This document shows, piece by piece, positions 7,060 through 12,559 of a DNA stretch of 12,559 nt (positions within the stretch are counted from its first letter, which is position 1; every line of letters starts with the position of its first letter). This DNA is from Candidatus Atribacteria bacterium. GTDB lineage: Bacteria; Atribacterota; Atribacteria; Atribacterales; Caldatribacteriaceae. A program made the position numbers and the translations under genes. The stretch is taken from assembly GCA_029982105.1 (NCBI GenBank), contig JARRCQ010000017.1, positions 1-12,559 on the forward strand. The letters run 5' to 3'. Below the pieces are notes generated by a model. That model saw only the letters and a program-made list of their open reading frames with translations. It was not told the origin of the DNA and did no database searches.

Positions 7060-7497
7060 ATGGCTAAAGTTTCTTCTTCTTTGGTAATAAATAGGAGCGT
7101 GGAGGAGGTTTACAACAAAGCTAAGGATATAGAAAAGTTAGCTACTTTTTTGCCTAATATAAAAGAAGTAAAAGTCTTAAACCAGGAAGGTTCGGTAGTA
7201 GATAGTTTCTGGAAGGGAGAATTTCAAGGAAGAGAGATTAAGTGGAAAGAAAGAGATTTATGGGATGAAGAAAAAAAAGAATGCCACTTCTCCCTTATAG
7301 AGGGAGATTTCAAGCAATATGAGGGGATCTGGAGGTTTAAAGAAGAAGGAGAGGATAAAACCCGGGTAGAATTAGAAATTGAGTACGACTTGGGGATACC
7401 TCTTGTGGGAGCTTTAATCAGTAAATTTTTAAAGAAAGTTATGGAGGAAAACGCTCAAGCTATGTTAAAAGCTTTGCAAGAAGTAGTAGAAGGGTGA
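7060..7497 (+). CDS. SRPBCC (START/Coq10-like) ligand-binding protein
   Basis: Protein of 145 residues with no signal peptide or membrane segment, so cytoplasmic. It has the classic Coq10/polyketide-cyclase pattern: an N-terminal strand and helix VINRSVEEVYNKAKDIEKLATFLPNIKEVKVL (9-40), a run of antiparallel strands (about 44-112), including WRF (91-93), and a long C-terminal helix (about 115-142) that closes a hydrophobic cavity. Members bind hydrophobic molecules such as lipids, quinones or polyketides, and only some are catalytic. No catalytic residues can be named here. It lies between the aminotransferase (6 bp) and the AAR-like reductase (4 bp), so it probably binds or delivers their hydrophobic substrate or product. 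That role is inferred from position only. Confidence 0.85.
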   Translation: MAKVSSSLVINRSVEEVYNKAKDIEKLATFLPNIKEVKVLNQEGSVVDSFWKGEFQGREIKWKERDLWDEEKKECHFSLIEGDFKQYEGIWRFKEEGEDKTRVELEIEYDLGIPLVGALISKFLKKVMEENAQAMLKALQEVVEG

Positions 7498-7501
7498 TTA
7501 T

Positions 7502-8566
7502 ATGGATAAGTTTGCTTTCATCATTCATGCTTTTAGCTCTCAGGATATAAAAGATCACCTTAAGTTTTTGAAAATCCTTCCTTCTTCTTGGGTGGAAAGC
7601 TTAGCTGCTCGCGTCCCCCCTTTTGTTTTATCGGAAGTGAAAGGAGTAAGGTCGGAATCTACAGGTAAAGAAATTGGAGGATGGTTTATCGGGCTTCCTA
7701 TGACTTCTCGGGTGCTTTTGGAATATCCTTTTTCTTTTGTAGCTCAGCAAATCCGCAAATGTGGATTCTTGGCGGAAAAATTAGGAGCCAAAATTATTGG
7801 TCTGGGAGCTTTTACTTCAGTAGCCGGAGATGGGGGGATTACAGTTAAACAAGGTTTACGTATTTCGGTGACCACCGGTGATAGCTATACCGTAGCTACT
7901 GCCCTTCGAGCTTTGGAAATGGCTTCTTCCTTGATGGAAATCGATTTGAATCAGGAAGAGATTGCCATAGTTGGAGCTACCGGCTCTATTGGTCGAGCTT
8001 GTGCTTTGATATTAGCTGAAGAAGGGAAGAGAGTGAGGATAATAGGTCGAGACCCCGAAAAAGTAGAGAAAGTAAAAAAAGAAGTAGAAAAAATAAAGGA
8101 AGAAGAAGTCAAAGGTTTTACCAATATAGAAGAAGGAATAAAAGGCTCTCGAGCACTTATTACTGTAACTTCAGCTCTAGGAAATTTGCTCCAGCCGGCC
8201 TGGATTGAGCGGGGAGCAGTGGTTTGTGATGTAGCTCGACCTCGTAATGTAGCGGAAGAAGTAGCCAAAGAAAGGCGAGATGTTTTAGTTATCGAAGGAG
8301 GAGTGGTTGATGTTCCGGGAAACCCGGATTTTGGTATGGATTTTGGCTATCCTCCAGGGAAATCTTATGCTTGTATGGCGGAAACTATGGTTTTGACTTT
8401 AGAAGGACGATTTGAGGATTATACCCTGGGAAAAGAAATACAAGTGGAGAAAGTTAAAGAGGTTGAGTTACTGGCTCAAAAGCATGGATTTAAAGTTTCG
8501 GGTTTACGAAGTTTTGGAAGAGAATTAAGTAAAGAAGAGATAGAGGAAATTAAAGAAAGGATTTGA
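7502..8566 (+). CDS. AAR-like acyl-thioester reductase (long-chain acyl-ACP reductase family)
   Basis: Protein of 354 residues, slightly longer than cyanobacterial acyl-ACP reductase (AAR, about 340), which makes fatty aldehydes from acyl-ACP with NADPH. Block by block it matches AAR as I remember it: FAFIIHAFSS (4-13), LGAFTSV (101-107), TTGDSYT (124-130), the nucleotide-binding VGATGSIG (157-164), EGGVVD (265-270), YACMAETMVLTLEG (289-302) and VEKVKEVELLAQKHGF (315-330). Cys291 corresponds to the AAR cysteine (Cys294 in Synechococcus) that forms the acyl-thioester intermediate. Automatic annotation often calls such proteins shikimate dehydrogenase, but only the Rossmann part is shared and the shikimate-binding motifs are not seen. 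It starts 4 bp after the SRPBCC gene, with GGTGA overlapping that stop. No aldehyde deformylating oxygenase, the usual cyanobacterial partner, is present in the window. The acyl substrate and reaction direction are unknown. Confidence 0.78.
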   Translation: MDKFAFIIHAFSSQDIKDHLKFLKILPSSWVESLAARVPPFVLSEVKGVRSESTGKEIGGWFIGLPMTSRVLLEYPFSFVAQQIRKCGFLAEKLGAKIIGLGAFTSVAGDGGITVKQGLRISVTTGDSYTVATALRALEMASSLMEIDLNQEEIAIVGATGSIGRACALILAEEGKRVRIIGRDPEKVEKVKKEVEKIKEEEVKGFTNIEEGIKGSRALITVTSALGNLLQPAWIERGAVVCDVARPRNVAEEVAKERRDVLVIEGGVVDVPGNPDFGMDFGYPPGKSYACMAETMVLTLEGRFEDYTLGKEIQVEKVKEVELLAQKHGFKVSGLRSFGRELSKEEIEEIKERI

Positions 8567-8572
8567 GGAGGG
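8565..8572 (+). promoter_or_regulatory. ribosome binding site overlapping the AAR-like stop codon
   Basis: GAGGAGGG begins within the TGA stop (8564-8566) of the preceding gene and sits 5 nt before ATG 8578. An in-frame TTG at 8563 is part of this overlap and would bury the site inside the coding region, so the ATG is preferred. The arrangement suggests coupled translation. Confidence 0.75.
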
Positions 8573-8577
8573 ATATA

Positions 8578-8874
8578 ATGGGCACTTTTTTAAAAGTGGT
8601 AGGCGTGATATTTTTATGTCTGGGAATAGTAGCGATAATTTTTTCTCTGATAGGAATGAGCACGCAAAAGAGCTCTTCTTATTCTCTTCCTCCTCCGGGG
8701 GAAGAGTTTTATCCTTTTCCAGAAGAAGAGTTTTTTTCTTCCACTTCTGATTTTTTCTCTAAATTAGCGGGCATAGGAGGAATATTAGGAGGATTTGGGG
8801 TGTTGGTAGGAGGCGTAGCTCTTTTTTGCCTGGGAAGCATTTACAACGATGTAAAAAGCTTGAAAAACCGATAA
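8578..8874 (+). CDS. small two-helix membrane protein of unknown function
   Basis: Protein of 98 residues that I do not recognise. Residues 4-26 (LKVVGVIFLCLGIVAIIFSL core) and 64-86 (Gly-rich, GIGGILGGFGVLVGGVALF) are membrane helices. Between them is a loop of about 36 residues with two Phe/Tyr-Pro-Glu patches (PPPGEEFYPFPEEEFF). The C-terminus ends in a basic KSLKNR tail, so by the positive-inside rule both ends are probably cytoplasmic and the acidic loop outside. It has no catalytic motif. It lies 11 bp after the AAR-like gene and 18 bp before the CoA-disulfide reductase gene, in the same strand and apparent operon. It could anchor a neighbouring enzyme or help with a lipid-like product, but nothing in the sequence shows this. 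Confidence 0.75.
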   Translation: MGTFLKVVGVIFLCLGIVAIIFSLIGMSTQKSSSYSLPPPGEEFYPFPEEEFFSSTSDFFSKLAGIGGILGGFGVLVGGVALFCLGSIYNDVKSLKNR

Positions 8875-8892
8875 CGAAAGTGGGGATGACAA

Positions 8893-10608
8893 ATGAACAA
8901 TAAAGTGGTGATTATAGGAGGAGTAGCGGCTGGCCCTAAGGTGGCAGCAAAATTGCGCCGTCTAGACCCCGAGGCGGAAATTACCATTATAGAAAAAGGT
9001 AAATTTCTCTCTTATGCTGGTTGTGGTTTGCCCTATTATATAGGAGGAGAAATAAAAGAGTATCGAGAGCTAATGGAAACACCTATTGGAGTAATGCGAG
9101 ACCCAGTGTTTTTTGAGAAAACGAAAAGAATTAAAGTGCTAAACCGCACTGAAGCTCTTCGCATAGATAGAGAAAATAAGAGAGTAGAAGTACGAAATTT
9201 AGAATCGGGTGAAATGTCCAGCGTGCCCTATGATTATCTGGTTTTAGCTACCGGTGCTAAGGTCTCTATCCCTCCTATTGAGGCGGTAGATTTAAATCAC
9301 CCCGAGGCATCTCTTTCTCCCACTGATTTAGCTCATGTCTACACTTTACACGGCGTTGAAGATGCTGAAGCTATTCGCTGGACCATTAAAGAAAAATTGG
9401 CTAAGCGAGCGGTAATCGTTGGTGGAGGATTAATCGGGATGGAAATGGCTGAAAGCCTGGCAAAAAGTGGTTTAGAGATTACCATCCTTGAAGTATTACC
9501 GGAAATCTTACCTATTCTGGATGAAGATATGGGGATTTTGGTTCGTCGTTACTGCCAGAGTGAGGGAGTGAGTGTCCGAGTAGGAGAAGGAGTACAGCGT
9601 TTAGAAGGAGAAGGAGGAGTAGTAAAAAGAGTTATAACCGACAAGGGAAGTTATGAAGCGGATATGGTAGTAATAGCTACCGGTTTCAAACCTAATGATG
9701 ACTTAGCTCGCAAAGCTGGTTTAGAAGTGGGAGAGCGAGGAGGAATTAAGGTTGACCTCTTTTTGCGTACTAGTGACCCCTGTATTTATGCTGCTGGTGA
9801 CTGTATAGAAATAGAAAATTTAGTTTGTGGTCAACCTGCCTATATGCCTATGGGATCTTTGGCTAATAAACAAGGTAGGGTAGTAGCTATGAATTTGGCA
9901 GGCCGCAGGGAAACTTTTCGAGGAGCTTTAAACTCCGTAATTTTTAAAGTTTTTGATTATACTGTGGCTCGAAGTGGCCTGGGAGTGAAGCAAGCCCAAA
10001 AATTAGGTTATGATGTAGAGTATTCTTTGGTGCCTGCTCCTGATCGAGCTCATTACTTTCCCGGAGCACAACAAGTGATTATTAAGTTGATAGCAGATAA
10101 AAGAAGTGGTAGGGTCTTAGGTGCTCAGGTGATAGGTAAGGGCGAGGTAACGAAAAGCATTTATGCTTTAGCTACTCTTCTTAACTATCAGGGAAAGGTA
10201 GAAGATATATCTAATCTGGATTTGCCTTATGCTCCTCCTTATGCCTCAGCTATAGATAATTTATGTCTGGCAGCTAATGTTTTACGCAATAAGCTAGAAG
10301 GAAATATGGCTGGTATTTCTCCTCAAGAAGTAGAAAGAAAGAGGAAGAGAGGGGAAGATTTTATTTTGTTAGATGTCCGCACTCCTCGAGAGTATCAAAA
10401 TGTTCGTATACCAGGTAGTGTTCTTATTCCTCTTTCTGAAATTCCAGCAAGAATTGGCGAGCTTCCCTCTGATAAGGAAATTGTAACTGTCTGTGCTGGG
10501 GGTTTGCGAGGTTACGAGGCTTATCTGCGTTTGAAGAGCGAAGGTTTTCGGAAAGTTATGGTAATGGATGGAGGAATGGCTACCTGGCCTTATGAAGTAG
10601 AACGGTAA
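8893..10608 (+). CDS. CoA-disulfide reductase / rhodanese fusion (CoADR-Rhd, Npsr type)
   Basis: FAD-dependent pyridine nucleotide-disulfide oxidoreductase of 571 residues with a C-terminal rhodanese domain. The N-terminal FAD site is VVIIGGVAAGPKVAAKLRR (5-23), followed by the single redox cysteine Cys44 in SYAGCGLPYY. The NAD(P)H-binding motif is VIVGGGLIGMEMAE (174-187), and the second FAD motif is YAAGDC (299-304). The dimerisation domain follows, with HYFPG (387-391) and PYAPPY (445-450), which carry tyrosines in the region used by CoA-disulfide reductases. The rhodanese domain (about 475-571) has LLDVRTPREY (492-501) and active Cys534 in the loop CAGGLRG. Known enzymes of this build reduce CoA disulfide, CoA persulfide or polysulfide, passing sulfane sulfur between Cys44 and the rhodanese. 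It fits an anaerobe handling sulfur or protecting its CoA pool. The gene overlaps the LptC-like gene by 1 bp (TAATG). Confidence 0.92.
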   Translation: MNNKVVIIGGVAAGPKVAAKLRRLDPEAEITIIEKGKFLSYAGCGLPYYIGGEIKEYRELMETPIGVMRDPVFFEKTKRIKVLNRTEALRIDRENKRVEVRNLESGEMSSVPYDYLVLATGAKVSIPPIEAVDLNHPEASLSPTDLAHVYTLHGVEDAEAIRWTIKEKLAKRAVIVGGGLIGMEMAESLAKSGLEITILEVLPEILPILDEDMGILVRRYCQSEGVSVRVGEGVQRLEGEGGVVKRVITDKGSYEADMVVIATGFKPNDDLARKAGLEVGERGGIKVDLFLRTSDPCIYAAGDCIEIENLVCGQPAYMPMGSLANKQGRVVAMNLAGRRETFRGALNSVIFKVFDYTVARSGLGVKQAQKLGYDVEYSLVPAPDRAHYFPGAQQVIIKLIADKRSGRVLGAQVIGKGEVTKSIYALATLLNYQGKVEDISNLDLPYAPPYASAIDNLCLAANVLRNKLEGNMAGISPQEVERKRKRGEDFILLDVRTPREYQNVRIPGSVLIPLSEIPARIGELPSDKEIVTVCAGGLRGYEAYLRLKSEGFRKVMVMDGGMATWPYEVER

Positions 10609-11186
10609 TGGGAAAAAGGTTATTATTAGTTATAGGCTTTTGCGTGGCAGGTTTTCTGCTAATCTTTTTCCTTGTCTCTTCTATTCCTGAAGAACCCCAA
10701 GATGGAGAAGAGATGGAAGAAGAAGCAAAAGCGGAAGCGGTTCCTTCTCCTCCGATTATAATAAAAGAAACAGAGCTTCGAGGCTGGGAAAAAGGAGAAC
10801 TAGTGTGGTTACTTCAAGCCCAAAATATGGAGTTAAGTGACGATAATAGTAAAGCTTCCTGTCGAGGAGGGGTTAAGCTTATTATCTACGAGGGAGGGGA
10901 AGAAAAAGCTACCATTCGTTCTCGGGAAGCGGAAATAAATTTGGATGATAAAGATTTTTATTTACAGGGAGAAGTAGAGGTAATATCTTCCTCAGGAGAT
11001 AAAATAATGACCGAAGAATTATGGTATCGTGATAAAGATAAGATTTTAGAAACGGAAGCGGAGGCTTCGGTTTATTTCGATGGAAATTTTATTCAGTGTC
11101 AGGGCTTGCGTAGTGATGTCGATTTTGCAAACCCGGAATTTTATCAAATTATAAAGGGAAGTTTTCAACTGAGTGCTGTGCGATAG
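10608..11186 (+). CDS. lptC: LptC-like lipopolysaccharide export protein
   Basis: Protein of 192 residues with one N-terminal membrane anchor (about 4-25), a strongly acidic linker (28-43, EEPQDGEEMEEEAKAE) and a beta-rich periplasmic domain (about 50-190). That domain shows the LptC pattern: WLLQAQN (67-73), RGGVKLIIYEGG (86-97), ATIRSREAEINLDDKDFYLQG split over 101-121, EVEVISSSG (122-130), TEELWYRDKD (135-144) and the terminal strands near 148-190. LptC links the LptBFG transporter in the inner membrane to LptA and passes LPS towards the outer membrane, so its presence argues for a diderm cell. LptA, LptB and kdsC-type neighbours are absent; instead it is translationally coupled to the upstream reductase (TAATG) and lies 4 bp before mfd. 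Sequence is divergent, so a more general LptA/LptC-fold lipid-binding protein is the alternative. Confidence 0.72.
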   Translation: MGKRLLLVIGFCVAGFLLIFFLVSSIPEEPQDGEEMEEEAKAEAVPSPPIIIKETELRGWEKGELVWLLQAQNMELSDDNSKASCRGGVKLIIYEGGEEKATIRSREAEINLDDKDFYLQGEVEVISSSGDKIMTEELWYRDKDKILETEAEASVYFDGNFIQCQGLRSDVDFANPEFYQIIKGSFQLSAVR

Positions 11187-11190
11187 GTTT

Positions 11191-12559
11191 ATGGATTCTG
11201 CTTTAAGTAATTTGATTTCCAGAATAAAAGAAATAAAGGAAAAAAAGTTAATATATTTAGATGCTCCCTCTCCAGCTCGCCCTTTTTTGGCTCTTTTTTT
11301 AGAAAAACCTCTTCTTTATGTAGTGGGTGATAAAGAGAGGAAGAAGAAAATTCTCTATCAGATGAAATCTTTACAACCTATAGTAGGAAAAGCTTGTTTG
11401 GTTCAGGAAGTTAACAAAGAAGAGGAGTTATTTGGAGTAAAGTTACAAACTAATTTTCGACAAGAAAAAGTTATAGCAGTGGTAGAGGCCCAAGACTTGC
11501 ATAGGGAAGTAGAAGATCTGGATTACTTTCTTGCTCACTCCTTCCTTTTAGAGGAAGGGAAAGAGACTCATAGAGAGGAATTTTTAGAGCTTCTTTTTAA
11601 ATTGGGCTATGAGCGTCAAGAGTTAGTCAGAGAGAAAGGCGAGGTAGCTATAAGAGGAGAGGTAGTAGACCTCTTTCCTCCCCATCTGTCTTTTCCGGTT
11701 CGTACTTACTGGTGGGGAAATCAAATAGAAAAAATGAAATTTTTCCATCCTGAAAGTCAACGCACTGAAGAAGAATTAAAAACTCTCTTCATTCCTCCTC
11801 GAAGTGGAGAGTTTAAAACTGTGCCTCTTATTTCGGCCTTAAAGAAAGATATCAGAACTGTTTTTTGGGACGGGGCGATGGTGGAAGATTTTACTCTTTC
11901 TTCCCGACAGGTATTTTGTGGGATTAGCGCTCCCCAGGCTGAGGTTTCTTTTTCTCTAAAAGCAGAGGGAGTGCCGTTTTTTTGGGGTAAAATCAAAGAC
12001 TTGAAAGATTATTTGGAGGAAAGTCCTTGGAGTAAAATTTTTATTCTCCTTCCTCCGGAAAAACTGGAAATCCTTTCTTCTCTTTTGGAAGAAGAGAAAG
12101 TGGACTTTGGCCTGGGCCTCGAAGATAAGAAAAAAGTTATTCTCTTTCCTGGATATCTGAGAGAAGGTTTTGGTATACCAGAGATAGGTTGGGCCTTTAT
12201 TTCTTCTTGGGAGATTTTTGGAAGAGAGTTTGCTCCTTCTCCAAAAGTTCGCAAGGAATCTCTGGCTTCTCTTTCCTCTCTTTCTCCTGGAGACTATGTG
12301 GTGCACGAAGAGGAGGGTATTGGTGTTTTCCGGGGGTGGAAAGAGATGACAGTAGAAGGTATAAAACGAGTGTATATAGAGATAGCTTATGGTGGCGGAG
12401 ATGTTCTTTACGTTCCTGCCGATAAGGTTTATCTCCTACAAAAATATGTGGGGGTGGGAGAGGAGAAGCCTACAATTAATCGCTTGGGGAAAAGTGAATG
12501 GAATAGGACTAAAGAGCGAGCTAAAAAAGCAGCTGAAAAAGTGGCTAAAGATTTGGTAG
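11191..12559 (+). CDS. mfd: transcription-repair coupling factor Mfd (N-terminal 456 residues, cut by window end)
   Basis: The frame is open from ATG 11191 to the window end (456 codons plus one base), less than half of a normal Mfd of about 1,100 residues. Mfd is the DNA translocase that removes stalled RNA polymerase and recruits UvrA. Visible parts: a UvrB-like, UvrA-binding module with FLELLFKLGYERQELV (131-146) and GEVAIRGEVVDLFPP (150-164); then the RNA-polymerase-interacting domain, starting at LSPGDYVVHEEEGIGVFRG (364-382) and continuing with YGGGDVLYVPADKVYLLQKY (400-419); then a basic linker (436-452) just before the helicase motor, which lies outside the window. The start has only a weak ribosome binding site (AGG at 11185-11187), and translation is probably coupled to the LptC-like gene 4 bp upstream. 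A GTG at 11173 is a possible alternative start. Residues 60-110 look shorter and more divergent than in Bacillus Mfd. Confidence 0.95.
   Translation, partial: MDSALSNLISRIKEIKEKKLIYLDAPSPARPFLALFLEKPLLYVVGDKERKKKILYQMKSLQPIVGKACLVQEVNKEEELFGVKLQTNFRQEKVIAVVEAQDLHREVEDLDYFLAHSFLLEEGKETHREEFLELLFKLGYERQELVREKGEVAIRGEVVDLFPPHLSFPVRTYWWGNQIEKMKFFHPESQRTEEELKTLFIPPRSGEFKTVPLISALKKDIRTVFWDGAMVEDFTLSSRQVFCGISAPQAEVSFSLKAEGVPFFWGKIKDLKDYLEESPWSKIFILLPPEKLEILSSLLEEEKVDFGLGLEDKKKVILFPGYLREGFGIPEIGWAFISSWEIFGREFAPSPKVRKESLASLSSLSPGDYVVHEEEGIGVFRGWKEMTVEGIKRVYIEIAYGGGDVLYVPADKVYLLQKYVGVGEEKPTINRLGKSEWNRTKERAKKAAEKVAKDLV

Noticed and set aside
7502..8566. Shikimate dehydrogenase identity for the AAR-like protein
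   Set aside because: Only the Rossmann nucleotide-binding region is shared; the expected shikimate-binding residues are not seen, while AAR blocks and its cysteine are present along the whole length.
8563..8577. TTG start at 8563 for the small membrane protein
   Set aside because: This TTG overlaps the AAR-like stop and would place the GAGGAGGG ribosome binding site inside the gene; ATG 8578 is ideally spaced after it.
11757..12425. Several open frames on both strands overlapping mfd
   Set aside because: They have no ribosome binding sites or recognisable domains, and overlap a frame that clearly encodes conserved Mfd motifs.
1..12559. CRISPR array, insertion sequence, phage or tRNA gene
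   Set aside because: No regularly spaced repeats, transposase or integrase motifs, terminal inverted repeats or cloverleaf structures were seen on either strand.

Overview
The window is a dense, AT-rich stretch of bacterial chromosome with gaps of a few bases between most genes. No mobile element, CRISPR array, tRNA or rRNA is visible. The genes use strong purine-rich ribosome binding sites and encode Glu/Lys-rich proteins on purine-heavy coding strands, which fits an anaerobic and perhaps thermophilic lineage. An LptC-like protein at 10608-11186 implies an outer membrane, so the host is best described as a diderm, Firmicutes-like or deep-branching anaerobe (Atribacterota, Halanaerobiales or Synergistota type). 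I cannot fix the taxon from this sequence.

Region 1 (1-4227, plus strand): a perfect 13-bp hairpin, then a structured leader with a candidate promoter, then a ribokinase-type PfkB sugar kinase, hisS and aspS. The two synthetase genes overlap by 7 bp. AspRS carries residues associated with the non-discriminating type. HisRS has an insertion with eight cysteines.

Region 2 (4239-4991): a minus-strand membrane protein resembling DUF6512, convergent with aspS, then a 231-bp divergent intergenic region. This holds three copies of a 7-mer in inverted orientation, a tandem GGGAACCG repeat, an extended -10 promoter and a near-consensus sigma-A promoter.

Region 3 (4992-12559, plus strand): an apparent operon of HAD-IIA phosphatase, class III aminotransferase, SRPBCC protein, acyl-ACP-reductase-like oxidoreductase, small two-helix membrane protein, CoA-disulfide-reductase/rhodanese fusion, LptC-like protein and mfd (cut by the window end). 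Intergenic gaps are at most 25 bp and one pair overlaps.

The most interesting part is 5779-8566. The third of these genes looks like the cyanobacterial long-chain acyl-ACP reductase (AAR), including its active-site cysteine region. It is packed beside a PLP aminotransferase and a hydrophobic-ligand-binding SRPBCC protein. An acyl-thioester/aldehyde/amine pathway, in either direction, is a plausible but untested reading.
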